A DNA stretch of 64,000 nucleotides from CAYNZV01 sp965217095 (GTDB lineage Bacteria > Latescibacterota > UBA2968 > UBA8231), in NCBI GenBank assembly GCA_965217095.1, contig OZ244235.1, positions 4,650,001 through 4,714,000 on the forward strand. The letters are read 5' to 3'. How positions within the stretch are numbered: the stretch's first letter is position 1; every line of letters starts with the position of its first letter. Of this stretch, positions 8,201 to 17,065 are shown piece after piece. The position numbers and the translations under genes are program-made. The notes beneath the pieces were generated by a model that had not been told where the DNA came from, searched no databases, and saw nothing but the letters and a program-made list of their open reading frames with translations.

Positions 8201-9816
8201 TGATCTCGCCACCACCACACCACGATATCTATTCTATCGAGGACCTGGCCCAGTTGATCCACGACCTGAAGAATTCGAACCGCGATGCCCGCATCAACGT
8301 CAAGCTGGTGTCCGAGGTCGGGGTCGGCACGGTGGCGGCCGGGGTCGCGAAAGGCCATGCGGACGTGGTGCTGATCAGTGGCCACGACGGCGGCACCGGC
8401 GCGTCGCCGCAAACCAGCATCAAACATGCCGGTGTGCCATGGGAACTAGGGCTGGCGGAAACCCACCAAACGCTGGTGCTGAACAATCTGCGCAGCCGTA
8501 TCGTCGTCGAGACCGACGGCCAATTGAAAACCGGACGCGATGTGGCCATCGCCGCTTTGCTCGGCGCCGAAGAATTCGGGTTCGCCACCACCGCACTGGT
8601 GGCGCTGGGGTGCATCATGATGCGAGTCTGCCACCTGGATACCTGTCCAGTTGGAGTGGCCACGCAGAATCCTGAGTTGCGCGAGCGGTTTGCCGGGCGC
8701 CCCGAACATGTGGTGCACTTCCTGCGCTTCATCGCTCAGGACCTGCGCGAGATCATGGCCGACCTCGGTTTTCGCACCGTCAACGAGATGGTTGGTCGCA
8801 CCGACAAGCTGAAACAGCAGAAGGGGACGCACTGGAAGGCCGGGGGGCTCGATCTCTCGAGAATACTGTATCGCCCTGAGGTGGGTGCCGACGTTGGACA
8901 GTACCGGCAAATGGACCAGGATCACGGCATCGAGCGCTCCATGGATGCGGAGATTCTGCTCGACACCTGCGGTCCGGCCATCGAGCGGGGCGAACGCGTC
9001 CACGGTGAATATCCCATTCGCAATACGAACCGGGTAGTGGGTACGGTCGTAGGATCCGAAGTCACCAAGAGATACGGCCCCGACGGGCTGCCAGAAGATA
9101 CTATTCACCTGAAGTTCTACGGTTCGGCCGGCCAGAGTTTCGCCGCCTTCGTACCCCCGGGCATGACGCTGGAGCTGGAGGGGGATGCCAACGACTATTT
9201 CGGTAAGGGGCTTTCCGGAGGGAAACTGATCCTCTATCCGCCGACCGGCACCACTTACGAACCGTGTGATGAGATCATCGTCGGCAACGTGGCGTTTTAC
9301 GGCGCGACCGGCGGCCAGGCGTATATCAATGGCATGGCCGGCGAACGGTTCTGCGTGCGTAACAGCGGTGTACATGCCGTGGTCGAAGCGGTGGGCGACC
9401 ATGGCTGCGAGTACATGACCGGGGGCCGCGTCGTCGTTCTCGGTTCGACCGGTCGCAACTTCGCCGCCGGCATGTCGGGGGGCATCGCCTACATCCTGGA
9501 TGACGCAGGCGATTTTTCCGCCCACTGCAACCAGGACCTGTGCGAACTGGAACGATTGACCGACGCCAACGAGATCGACACGGTTCGCGCGATGATCGAG
9601 CGCCATCACGAGTACACCGGCAGCGTCGTGGCCGAAGCAGTACTGGCGCAGTGGGCGGATTCAGTGGTTCGTTTCGTCAAAGTCATGCCAACCGATTACA
9701 AGAGGGTTGTAGAGGCGACCGACCGTGCCGAGACTGCTGGGTTGAGTGGTGACGAGGCGGTCATGGAGGCGTTCGAAGCTAACAAGAGCGACGTTGCCCG
9801 CGTCGGGGGCAACTAG
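5224..9816 (+). CDS. gltB: glutamate synthase large (alpha) subunit
   Basis: Transfers the amide of glutamine to 2-oxoglutarate, forming two glutamates, with electrons from the GltD partner. About 1530 residues. The N-terminal class II glutaminase domain begins at HDACGIGFVA, where Cys20 would become the N-terminal nucleophile after propeptide removal. The central and FMN-binding domains follow, with the 3Fe-4S cysteines in CIMMRVCHLDTCPVG and the loop GEGGEDPSRY. The C-terminal GXGXG-type beta-helix (GMAGERFCVRNSGVHAVVE) ends the protein. ATG 5224 is preceded by AGGAAA; ATG 5188 is the alternative. gltD starts 5 bases after the stop. Confidence 0.97.
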   Translation: MAGYTHRQGLYDPRREHDACGIGFVAHIRGLKSHEIVEQALTVLCNLDHRGARGCETNTGDGAGVLLQMPHGFLVETVKEECGIRLPSAGEYGVGMVFLPPDPTQRNACEQRMEQIVAEEGQHVLTWRDLPTRNGGLGETALASEPMMRQLFIRRSPNLSDDLAFERKLYVIGKRAACEIRHNGGPGGELFYLTSLSHRTMVYKGMLTPNQVVGYFPDLSDPRMETAIALVHSRFSTNTFPSWERAHPYRYLIHNGEINTLRGNENWMHARESTLRSRLFGDDLEKLFPIIEEDGSDSSKFDNCLEFLHMGGRSLAHAVMMMIPEPWEKHESMADAKKAFYEYHSCLMEPWDGPASIAFTDGTVVGAVLDRNGLRPSRYYVTDDDLVIMASEVGVLDVAPVKVLHKNRLRPGRMFLVDTAKGEIVNDETLKKEMADERPYRQWLEENLVDFSDQPSVGLDRKAPGHVDVLQRQQLFGYTFEDVRITLIPMASNAIWPQGSMGNDAALAALSDRPQLLYNYFKQLFAQVTNPPIDPIREELVTAWETTLGSEGNILEPTPESCRQLRLESPVLDDEELAKLKHLHQPGLVPRVLPMLYPVQEGEAGLERALDELFRAADAAIDEGVTILILSDRGANEERAPIPALLATSGLHHRLIREERRTRVGLVVESGEPREVHHFCLLLGYGANAINPYMVYESLDDAIQEGLLPDIDLEKAVANYNKGVVKGVVKVMSKMGISTFKSYCGAQIFEAVGISQQVIDQYFTWTSSQVEGIGLEAIARETRMRHERAYPEIAVNGSTLDVGGEYQWREDGAHHLFNPRTVHLLQKAVRIESYAVYKEYAELINNQTREMATLRGQLEFAASSPVPLDEVESVEAIAQRFKSGAMSYGSISKEAHETLAIAMNRIGAKSNTGEGGEDPSRYTPEPNGDSKNSAIKQVASGRFGVTSNYLVHAQELQIKMAQGAKPGEGGELPGAKVYPWIAKVRQSTPGVGLISPPPHHDIYSIEDLAQLIHDLKNSNRDARINVKLVSEVGVGTVAAGVAKGHADVVLISGHDGGTGASPQTSIKHAGVPWELGLAETHQTLVLNNLRSRIVVETDGQLKTGRDVAIAALLGAEEFGFATTALVALGCIMMRVCHLDTCPVGVATQNPELRERFAGRPEHVVHFLRFIAQDLREIMADLGFRTVNEMVGRTDKLKQQKGTHWKAGGLDLSRILYRPEVGADVGQYRQMDQDHGIERSMDAEILLDTCGPAIERGERVHGEYPIRNTNRVVGTVVGSEVTKRYGPDGLPEDTIHLKFYGSAGQSFAAFVPPGMTLELEGDANDYFGKGLSGGKLILYPPTGTTYEPCDEIIVGNVAFYGATGGQAYINGMAGERFCVRNSGVHAVVEAVGDHGCEYMTGGRVVVLGSTGRNFAAGMSGGIAYILDDAGDFSAHCNQDLCELERLTDANEIDTVRAMIERHHEYTGSVVAEAVLAQWADSVVRFVKVMPTDYKRVVEATDRAETAGLSGDEAVMEAFEANKSDVARVGGN

Positions 9817-9821
9817 CGGTC

Positions 9822-11306
9822 ATGGGCAAACCGACCGGATTCCTAGAGTTCCAGCGGCAGCTGCCAGCTGATCGACCCCCCGAAGAACGGGTGGGCGATT
9901 GGAACGAGTTCCACCTATACATGCCCGAACCGGATCTGCAGGATCAGGGAGCGCGCTGCATGGATTGCGGCGTGCCGTTCTGCCACACCGGGACCCTGAT
10001 CAACGGCATGGCTTCGGGCTGTCCCATCAACAACCTGATCCCCGAATGGAACGACCTGATATACCGAGGCCTGTGGCACGAGGCCCTAGAGCGTCTGCAC
10101 AAGACCAACAATTTCCCGGAATTCACCGGTCGGGTTTGTCCGGCGCCGTGCGAAGGTTCGTGTGTGCTGGGGATCAACAGTCCACCGGTGACGATCAAGA
10201 ATATCGAATGCAGCATCGTCGACCGCGGCTTCGATGAAGGGTGGATCAACCCGGAACCACCAAAGCAACGGACCGGGAAATCGGTGGCCGTGATCGGTTC
10301 CGGTCCGGCAGGTCTGGCGTGTGCGGCTCAGCTCAATAAAGCGGGGCATCTAGTGACGGTGTACGAACGGGCGGATCGCGTTGGCGGCTTGCTGACCTAC
10401 GGCATTCCCAACATGAAGTTGGACAAGCAGGTCGTCCAACGCCGCGTCGATCTCCTCGCCGACGAGGGTGTGACCTTCGTCACCGGCACGGAGATCGGAC
10501 GGGATATCCACGCAGACCAGCTGCAAGTCGAGTTCGATGCGCTTGTCCTGTGTGGAGGAGCCACCAAAGGGCGGGATCTTCCGATCGAAGGCCGCCAGCT
10601 GTCGGGGATCTACCAGGCCATGGAATTCCTACAGGCCAACACCAAGAGCCTGCTCGATTCCAACCACGGGGATGGCGCCTATATCTCCGCTCGCGACAAA
10701 CATGTGATCGTGATTGGCGGAGGTGACACCGGCACCGACTGCGTGGGGACCTCCATGCGTCACGGATGCAAAAGCCTCACCCAGTTCGAGATTCTACCGC
10801 GACCGCCCGACGAGCGCGCGGACGACAACCCCTGGCCTGAGTGGCCCAAGGTCTATCTCCTGGACTACGGCCAGGCCGAGGTGAAGGCCCGATTCGGCGA
10901 AGATCCCCGCCAGTACCTCATCAGCACCACCCGTTTTGTCGGCGATGACCAGCAGGTGGTCACGGGGCTCCACACGGTCAACATCAAATGGGAGGCGGGA
11001 GACAACGGCCGTCCCGTGCCTGCCGAGATTCCAGGAACGAAAAAGGTCTGGCCCGCCGATCTTGTCTTGCTGGCCATGGGTTTTTTGGGACCGGAGGATA
11101 TTATGTTGGAACAGCTGGGTGTGGAGCGGGACCCACGGTCCAATGCCAAGGCGGAGCACGGCTCCTTCTCCACCAGTGTCGAAGGCATCTTCGCAGCGGG
11201 CGATATGCGACGTGGCCAGAGCCTAGTGGTTTGGGCGATCAACGAAGGCCGCGGCGCTGCCCGCGAGTGCGATCGTTACCTCATGGGCTCAACCAACCTA
11301 CCGTAG
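9822..11306 (+). CDS. gltD: glutamate synthase small (beta) subunit
   Basis: Oxidises NAD(P)H and passes electrons through FAD and Fe-S centres to GltB. 494 residues. The N-terminal region binds two 4Fe-4S clusters through cysteines in CMDCGVPFC, GCPINNLIPEW and CPAPCEGSCVLG. An FAD-binding motif follows (VIGSGPAGLACAAQ), then the NAD(P)H fold (VIGGGDTGTDCVGTS), and a second FAD segment near the end (GIFAAGDMRRGQSLVVWAI). It is five bases from gltB and certainly co-transcribed. It ends 27 bases before a convergent gene, with no clear terminator between. Confidence 0.97.
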   Translation: MGKPTGFLEFQRQLPADRPPEERVGDWNEFHLYMPEPDLQDQGARCMDCGVPFCHTGTLINGMASGCPINNLIPEWNDLIYRGLWHEALERLHKTNNFPEFTGRVCPAPCEGSCVLGINSPPVTIKNIECSIVDRGFDEGWINPEPPKQRTGKSVAVIGSGPAGLACAAQLNKAGHLVTVYERADRVGGLLTYGIPNMKLDKQVVQRRVDLLADEGVTFVTGTEIGRDIHADQLQVEFDALVLCGGATKGRDLPIEGRQLSGIYQAMEFLQANTKSLLDSNHGDGAYISARDKHVIVIGGGDTGTDCVGTSMRHGCKSLTQFEILPRPPDERADDNPWPEWPKVYLLDYGQAEVKARFGEDPRQYLISTTRFVGDDQQVVTGLHTVNIKWEAGDNGRPVPAEIPGTKKVWPADLVLLAMGFLGPEDIMLEQLGVERDPRSNAKAEHGSFSTSVEGIFAAGDMRRGQSLVVWAINEGRGAARECDRYLMGSTNLP

Positions 11307-11333
11307 GATCCCGTTGCAAAACGTCTGGCGATC

Positions 11334-12359
11334 TCAGAACATTCCCGCTGTCCGCGGCGCGGCGCGGTCGTAGATCGAAGGCTGCCCCAGGGTGTCCAGC
11401 AGGGCGTCGGCCCCAGGGAACATCAGCTCTGCTTGCTCCACGGTCAGGGTGCTTACCTGGCCTGCCAGACGGTGAGACACGATGACTACGTTGCCACCAT
11501 CGACCACCTCGAGCGTATCGATCACACCCTTGTCGTGTTCCAGCAAAACCATGCGCGCACCGTCGAAACCTTCGTTCAAGGCGCCAGACGCCATTAACCT
11601 GCCGTATCGCACCCGGGACAGATAGCTTAAATAAGCGTACACGTTGTTGTCGACGCAGGTCGTATCCCGACCGGCACTACGCATGCGCCAACGGTAACTC
11701 GGTCCGCGAAAGGGACGGTTGTCCGCAGGGTCGGAAGGAACCTCTTCTCTCCACAAAGATTCCATCTCGGCACGACCGGGGAACGCGATGCGCACGATGG
11801 AGCTGCGCGGCAGGGCTTGGGGCAACAGATGTCGATCGATCATTGGAACCGCTGCCTCATCAAGGGCCAGCTTGGGATTGGCATGCAGATGGAATACCGT
11901 ATCCTCCCCTGCCCTACGCAAGTAAGACTCACTCCCGAGAGCGCCAGGAATACCTCGACCCACTTCCGCCGCGACGATGGTCCGTCCTCGTCCATCCAGT
12001 ACCGTTACTTCGATCGCATTTTGAGCACCAAACCCGAATCCTTGCGCCGTCTGTCCGTCGTCGGCGACGATCGAACCGCTGCTGGTCATCACACTCTTGA
12101 GCAGCTGATCGACTCGCCGGCGCTGCGCATACGCATCGAAATAGGCCGGGTAGCGCCACACACTGTCCCGCAACACATACGCCCATCGCTGTCCGCTTTG
12201 GGCGATCCGGAGCGTCTGCGCCCGTTGCGGATCGATCCGCACCACTGGACGCACACTACCCGCAAGATTCCGCCGAGAAGCGGCGCTCCGATCCAGGGCG
12301 AAGTCGACCACTAGAAGAAGGCCGAGCACCGCGGCGAGAATGATCAGATGTCGTTTCAT
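11334..12359 (-). CDS. DUF4340-type protein of a Gld-like ABC exporter
   Basis: 341 residues with one N-terminal membrane helix (MKRHLIILAAVLGLLLVVDF) and an exported body. This layout and the position behind a GldG-like gene fit the DUF4340 family, which usually accompanies Gld-type ABC transporters. The ATG at 12359 overlaps the TGA of the preceding gene in the pattern ATGA, which selects it over start codons farther upstream and implies translational coupling. It is the last gene of the minus-strand operon. Substrate and exact function are unknown. Confidence 0.75.
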   Translation of the reverse strand: MKRHLIILAAVLGLLLVVDFALDRSAASRRNLAGSVRPVVRIDPQRAQTLRIAQSGQRWAYVLRDSVWRYPAYFDAYAQRRRVDQLLKSVMTSSGSIVADDGQTAQGFGFGAQNAIEVTVLDGRGRTIVAAEVGRGIPGALGSESYLRRAGEDTVFHLHANPKLALDEAAVPMIDRHLLPQALPRSSIVRIAFPGRAEMESLWREEVPSDPADNRPFRGPSYRWRMRSAGRDTTCVDNNVYAYLSYLSRVRYGRLMASGALNEGFDGARMVLLEHDKGVIDTLEVVDGGNVVIVSHRLAGQVSTLTVEQAELMFPGADALLDTLGQPSIYDRAAPRTAGMF

Positions 12360-15300
12360 ACCATCACCATCGGGGTGCGGCGGCGGCGGAAGCGAGCAAT
12401 CCCCAGAGCCAGGAAAGCCAGCGGGGCGGTGCCCACAACGATCAGGCGCCACCACGCCTTAGCCTCGGGGTTCTGGTGCGCAAAACCGCGGGGCGTGCTG
12501 CTACGGGCCTGCAGCGCGGCCATCTCCCCACCGAACGCCAGCTCCGCCACCAGATTCAACAAGAGCTGATCGTGTTGGAAGCCGGGGGCCGACAGGTATC
12601 GATTCTTGAACATCTCCGAACTCCCGACCAGGACCAGTTTTCCCGACGGCTGAGATCGATCGACCGGATCGAGACGAAAATCTACCCGTGATTCCTCCTT
12701 CTCCATGACAAGGGACGGAAACCGACCCTTGATCGACACTGCCAGCGGCTGTCTAGCGGGCAAAAATTCCTGTGGGTTGAAAATCTGCGGCGGTAACCAA
12801 CCACCTTTCCATGGATAGGACCAGACGCGATCAGAGGTGGAGATCAACACCTGGTGTTGCAGGTTGTAGGTGGCCAAGCGGCCGAGGTCGAAGGCAAAGC
12901 GATTGCCCCAGACGAAAAGCAGGTCACCCAACCTCCGGGTGATCGCCAAGTCCGGCGCATAGTTAGCTCCCACGGTTCGAATCAAGAACGGCAATGCCAC
13001 CTTCTGCGGGTCGTACTCCCTAATCGCCGTTCGATTGACCTGCGTCTCCAGCTCCAGGTGATGCTGGGTTTGATCCATCAGTACTTCCCGAACCTGCTCG
13101 ATGCCCAACAGGTTCAGATAGATCTCGGCATCTTGAAACTGCGGTTGGGGCCAGTACACGGTGTGAAATCCGGTGCCTCGGTACTGGCGCTGCTGAATGT
13201 TGAAATGCTGCTGCGCGATGAGAGCATGCCCGCCGTTGGTGAGGTATGGTCCCAGTTGCTTGAGCACATGGGTGACGTCCCGCCTCGGCTGCAGCCAGAT
13301 CACCACATCGGCATCCATGGGCAGAAGCGGGTTGCGCGGGTCGACGTGGGAAACGCCGTATCCGTAATCGCGCAGCAGCGATTTCGCAGCGCTGTAGACA
13401 TCAACCCCCTTGGGAGCGATCAGGTTCTTCTTTTGAAAATCCTCCAGCGCCTCTGCGGGCGATAGGCGTGGCAAGTCGGAGACGATAGCCACCCGGGGTC
13501 CCGCGCCTGTTTGCCGACGGTGTAGGGCCGCGAGCAGCAGGAACTCCATATGTTCGACGGTGCGTTCATCCAAACGAGGGATGACCTCCACCTCATCCCC
13601 GACGCCCAAGACCAGGCCGCTCCACACGCTTTCGGTGAAGACGGAATCCTCGCGCACGATCTCGGTCTCAAAAGGTCTCAGTCCACGATTTCCCAGACGG
13701 CGAAGCTCCGGCTCTGGGATCTCGTCCGGACCGCGGGTCTGAAAGTCGATGCCGAGATTCCCCAACAGAAAACGCGCGCGTTTTTGCGCTCGCTTCAACG
13801 TCGTTGGCAACGTCGAGCTGGGGCTGCTGATCAGGGTCGTTCGGGGCTGTGGGGCTGCCGACAAGTGCCGGCGAGTAAGGGGGGCGGGGGAGTGGACCTC
13901 ACTGGCGGTGACATCCAGGTAGAAGTCGCCTCGCTGCCGCCAAAGAAGACCTCCCAGAACAATCACGCCCAAACCGAGGCCAAAACGGACCGCCAACCAG
14001 CGCGTCATGCCCAAATCCACCCGCGGCCGCGTCGGCAGATATCTGCCGACCACGACTGCGACCAACAGCGCCGGCAACACAAATACGACCACCAGACGCC
14101 ACCAGAACCTTGCGCCCGCGCCAACAGCCGGCAATGCTTCCGGTGCGACTCGGCCCATACGTGCCTGCACAAGGCGATCTGCGGAAGAGAAGGTGCGCAG
14201 CAAGGTGCGCAGAAAGACTCGGTGAGCATAACCCGGCTGGTTGATAATCCCATCCTGGAAGAGGGCGGGGCTGCTCAGCACCACGAGCTGACCTGCGAGG
14301 GGGTCGGCAGGTTTGAGCAAGACGGCGAGATTCTGCTTCGGTACCCTGAGATCGGGCTGTAGATCCGCATCCGCAAACGGGCCGGGGGGCAGGGCGCGAA
14401 CCCAGTTGTTTCCCGTAGTTGTGGCGATCACCTCGGGAAAGAAGCCGGCTTCGCCGGCGCGGGCGGGATTCACTTCCAGCGCGCTGGCTGAGACGAAATT
14501 GAGGCCGCCTCGAGCCGGGCCATGAAAACTCTTCAGGTTGTAGAACGCGGGGAGGCAGCGAATGTGAAACGGGGCTACTATTTCGCGCACGGAACCCTCT
14601 CCCGCATAAAACGGTACCGGGCCGGTACTGGCGTCCATCAACAGATCAGGCAACGGCCGCAGGCCGAACGGGGCCAGCAACAGCCCCCAATCGGGCGGCT
14701 GACGAAAGGCGCGGTAGCTGATCGCGTCTCCCGCCAACTCATACCCCACAGAATAGGAGCTCCCCGCCAGCAGGGCGGTTCGGCCCGAGGCCAGGAAATT
14801 CTTGAGTTGCTGTATATGAGCGGGTGTGACGCCGGCCGGTTGCAGCCAGAACAGCACATCTACCTCGCGTGGGATGTTGCTCTGGTGTTCCAGGTCCAGA
14901 AGCACCACATCCCCCTTCTCGGCCAGGAAATGGGCGAGCAACTGAAACTGTTCGGGTGCCGCCAGGGCGTAGGTCGGGCGCCGGGGCTCGAGCTTGGCGC
15001 GCAGGTGGTGGATAACCAGCTGTTCGAGATGGGGGAGATGAGCCGGTCCAATGCCCTGAATCAGAACCTCCCGGTGACCTTCCAAGGCCAAAACCAGAGA
15101 GGACCAGACGGTCTGTTCGCTGGTCTGGTCGTGAACCACCCGCTTCACGGTGACGGGAGATGCCTTCTTGCGCGCTGCGTAAACGACGCCATGGGGTTCC
15201 TCCAAATCGGGATCGAGCACCCGGTATTCGATCTTATCCGGCGCCAGGGCGCGCAACGCGAGCAACAATCGCACGACCTGAACCTCCACATTCTTGAGGT

Positions 15301-15526
15301 GAGAAGGCATCCGGTCCTTCGCCGAGACGAAGAAGGTGACGGAAAGACGCCGATCCAACCGACGGAGAAAATCTGCGGTGTCGACGCCCAGGCTTCCGGG
15401 CTCCCCGCCTGCCAGGTCCACCTGCAGCCATGACGCGCGTTCCAGCACCATGCGGTTGGTCAGGACAGCTGTAGCAAGAAACAGGGCAAAAGCGAAAAAG
15501 AGGTAGGCGTAAAACCGACGCTTCAA
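12356..15526 (-). CDS. double-length GldG-like ABC transporter accessory protein
   Basis: About 1056 residues, roughly twice the normal GldG-like length. An N-terminal membrane helix (FYAYLFFAFALFLATAVLTN) leads into a large extracytoplasmic domain and then membrane helices near residues 500-545 (WWRLVVVFVLPALLVAVVVG). A second similar domain follows and a final helix (WWRLIVVGTAPLAFLALGIA). The halves match: TVWSSLVLALEG with SVWSGLVLGVGD, VDVLFWLQP with ADVVIWLQP, GQLVVLSSPALFQD with GKLVLVGSSEMFKN. This is an internal duplication or fusion of two paralogues. The chosen start is TTG 15526, overlapping the permease stop as TTGA with GGAG upstream; a start at 15562 would also be open. Confidence 0.8.
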   Translation of the reverse strand: MKRRFYAYLFFAFALFLATAVLTNRMVLERASWLQVDLAGGEPGSLGVDTADFLRRLDRRLSVTFFVSAKDRMPSHLKNVEVQVVRLLLALRALAPDKIEYRVLDPDLEEPHGVVYAARKKASPVTVKRVVHDQTSEQTVWSSLVLALEGHREVLIQGIGPAHLPHLEQLVIHHLRAKLEPRRPTYALAAPEQFQLLAHFLAEKGDVVLLDLEHQSNIPREVDVLFWLQPAGVTPAHIQQLKNFLASGRTALLAGSSYSVGYELAGDAISYRAFRQPPDWGLLLAPFGLRPLPDLLMDASTGPVPFYAGEGSVREIVAPFHIRCLPAFYNLKSFHGPARGGLNFVSASALEVNPARAGEAGFFPEVIATTTGNNWVRALPPGPFADADLQPDLRVPKQNLAVLLKPADPLAGQLVVLSSPALFQDGIINQPGYAHRVFLRTLLRTFSSADRLVQARMGRVAPEALPAVGAGARFWWRLVVVFVLPALLVAVVVGRYLPTRPRVDLGMTRWLAVRFGLGLGVIVLGGLLWRQRGDFYLDVTASEVHSPAPLTRRHLSAAPQPRTTLISSPSSTLPTTLKRAQKRARFLLGNLGIDFQTRGPDEIPEPELRRLGNRGLRPFETEIVREDSVFTESVWSGLVLGVGDEVEVIPRLDERTVEHMEFLLLAALHRRQTGAGPRVAIVSDLPRLSPAEALEDFQKKNLIAPKGVDVYSAAKSLLRDYGYGVSHVDPRNPLLPMDADVVIWLQPRRDVTHVLKQLGPYLTNGGHALIAQQHFNIQQRQYRGTGFHTVYWPQPQFQDAEIYLNLLGIEQVREVLMDQTQHHLELETQVNRTAIREYDPQKVALPFLIRTVGANYAPDLAITRRLGDLLFVWGNRFAFDLGRLATYNLQHQVLISTSDRVWSYPWKGGWLPPQIFNPQEFLPARQPLAVSIKGRFPSLVMEKEESRVDFRLDPVDRSQPSGKLVLVGSSEMFKNRYLSAPGFQHDQLLLNLVAELAFGGEMAALQARSSTPRGFAHQNPEAKAWWRLIVVGTAPLAFLALGIARFRRRRTPMVMV

Positions 15527-16275
15527 TACTTGCTCCGCTGCAGACTCAGTGCGGTCATCCACGCGAAGAAGGAGCTCAACAACGCGAAGTAGAGGATATC
15601 CGCACCGCCTATCACACCGCGGCTGAACGCCTCGTAGTGAGGCATGACCGATATGGATTCGTAAAGCCAGGTGCCGAATTGGGCGTTCGGCGCCAACCCA
15701 TCGATCACCTCCACGACCTTGTCGTGGCCACTCAGCACAAAAACGAAACCGAGCAAGGCGCCCAGTACGAAGGCGACGATCTGGTCATGCGTCAGGCTGG
15801 ACACGAACTGGCCAAACGCCAGGAAGAATGCGCCCAGGAAAAGCGCACCTAGATAACTGGCGAGAATCACCCCCACGTCCGGGTCGCCGAGCCAGGCGAG
15901 CATCACGACGATGGGAAAACTTCCCAACAACACCAAGGCATAGAAGCAAAACGAGGCCAGGTATTTCCCCAGTACAATCTGCAAGGGGGTGAGCGGCAGG
16001 GTCATCAATAATTCGAAGGTGTTCTGTGCCCGTTCCTCCGCCCAGCTGCGCATGGTAATCGCCGGCACCAGGGGAATCAGCAGCAACGGCAAGGTTTCGA
16101 AGTAGGGACTCATGTCCACGACGGCGTTGAGGAAAAAGGAATTCATGAAGATGGTCGCCGAGAGACCGAGAAAGACGCTGGCGTAGACATAGGCGATGGT
16201 GGAGTCGAAGTACGCCTCCAGCTCCCGCCTAAACACCGTTCTGACGCTAGACGCGAACCCCTTGAAATCAGCCAC
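15523..16275 (-). CDS. ABC-2 type permease (GldF-like)
   Basis: A 250-residue inner-membrane protein with about six hydrophobic segments, for example YVYASVFLGLSATIFMNSFF and FFLAFGQFVSSLTHDQIVAF. The cytoplasmic loop ITMRSWAEERAQNTFELLMT is the conserved ABC-2 segment (MRxxAEERxxGTxELL). It pairs with the ATPase encoded immediately upstream, whose gene it overlaps by 8 bp, and overlaps the GldG-like gene by 4 bp. The gene set resembles Gld-type ABC exporters found well outside gliding bacteria, so gliding should not be assumed. The cargo is unknown. Confidence 0.88.
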   Translation of the reverse strand: MADFKGFASSVRTVFRRELEAYFDSTIAYVYASVFLGLSATIFMNSFFLNAVVDMSPYFETLPLLLIPLVPAITMRSWAEERAQNTFELLMTLPLTPLQIVLGKYLASFCFYALVLLGSFPIVVMLAWLGDPDVGVILASYLGALFLGAFFLAFGQFVSSLTHDQIVAFVLGALLGFVFVLSGHDKVVEVIDGLAPNAQFGTWLYESISVMPHYEAFSRGVIGGADILYFALLSSFFAWMTALSLQRSKY

Positions 16276-17035
16276 GGGTGTTTCTCACCTCTTGGGCTGT
16301 GCGCACCAGGTGGGCAAAAACCGTTTCCAGAGATGCCGTCCCCGCCACGCCCGCGGTATCGGCGAGCTCGTCGATACGCCCGTCTCCCAGCAATCGACCA
16401 AAGTGAATGATCAAGACGCGATCGCTGATCGCCTCCACATCGCTGACGATATGCGTGCTGAAGAGTATGGCCCTGTTCGCGCTCAACCCTCGAAGCATCT
16501 CGCGGAAGGCGATGACCTGAAGTGGATCGAAGCCATGGGTCGGTTCATCGAGGAGCAAGACCGGTGGATCGTGGATCAGCGCCGTCGCCAGACCGATGCG
16601 TTGACGAAACCCGGTGGAGCACTGGTTGACCCGCTGGAGGAGGACGGATTCGATATCACAAAGCGCGACAACACGCTCGAAGCTGTCCCTCAGCTCTCGT
16701 TTGCCGAGACCTCGGGCCGCGCCCACGAACCGAAGAAACTTGTCGACCCTCATCTCGCGGTAGAGCGGCGTGTCGCCAGCCAGGTATCCGATGCGCCGGC
16801 GGACTTCGAGAGATTCGTGCACCACGTCATGTCCGTCGACCGTGATACGGCCGGAGGTGGGATAGAGGTAGGTGGACAGCATCTTCAGCATGGTGCTCTT
16901 GCCAGCTCCGTTGGGACCGACAAAACCAACGATTTCGCCCCGTTCCACCTGAAAGGTCAGGTTGTCCACGGCGGTGAGCACCCCGTACTGCTTGCTGACC
17001 GAATCGACCGAAATCATGGAAGGGAAACTACGCAA
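16268..17035 (-). CDS. ABC transporter ATP-binding protein (GldA-like)
   Basis: 255-residue ATPase that powers the ABC-2 permease encoded next. Walker A is GPNGAGKST, the signature is a degenerate STGFRQRIGLA in place of LSGGQ (usual for this subfamily), and Walker B plus D-loop is VLLLDEPTHGFDP, with the switch histidine in STHIVSDVEA. Two starts are possible: ATG 17035 or ATG 17017 (MISVDSVSKQYG). The gene lies 30 bases after the broken COG3044 ATPase on the same strand, so the two may share a transcript. Confidence 0.93.
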   Translation of the reverse strand: MRSFPSMISVDSVSKQYGVLTAVDNLTFQVERGEIVGFVGPNGAGKSTMLKMLSTYLYPTSGRITVDGHDVVHESLEVRRRIGYLAGDTPLYREMRVDKFLRFVGAARGLGKRELRDSFERVVALCDIESVLLQRVNQCSTGFRQRIGLATALIHDPPVLLLDEPTHGFDPLQVIAFREMLRGLSANRAILFSTHIVSDVEAISDRVLIIHFGRLLGDGRIDELADTAGVAGTASLETVFAHLVRTAQEVRNTRG

Positions 17036-17065
17036 TTGCCCGCAGACGACAATGCGAGGAAGCCG

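Noticed and set aside
5422..9609. Long open frames on the minus strand (5422-6621, 7270-8427, 8446-9609)
   Set aside because: They lie wholly antisense to gltB, whose product is highly conserved. Their translations have no domain features, so they reflect the GC-rich codon pattern.
12356..17035. Gliding motility system based on GldA/F/G-like genes
   Set aside because: These families are widespread in non-gliding bacteria and no other gld or spr genes are present, so only an ABC exporter of unknown cargo is claimed.
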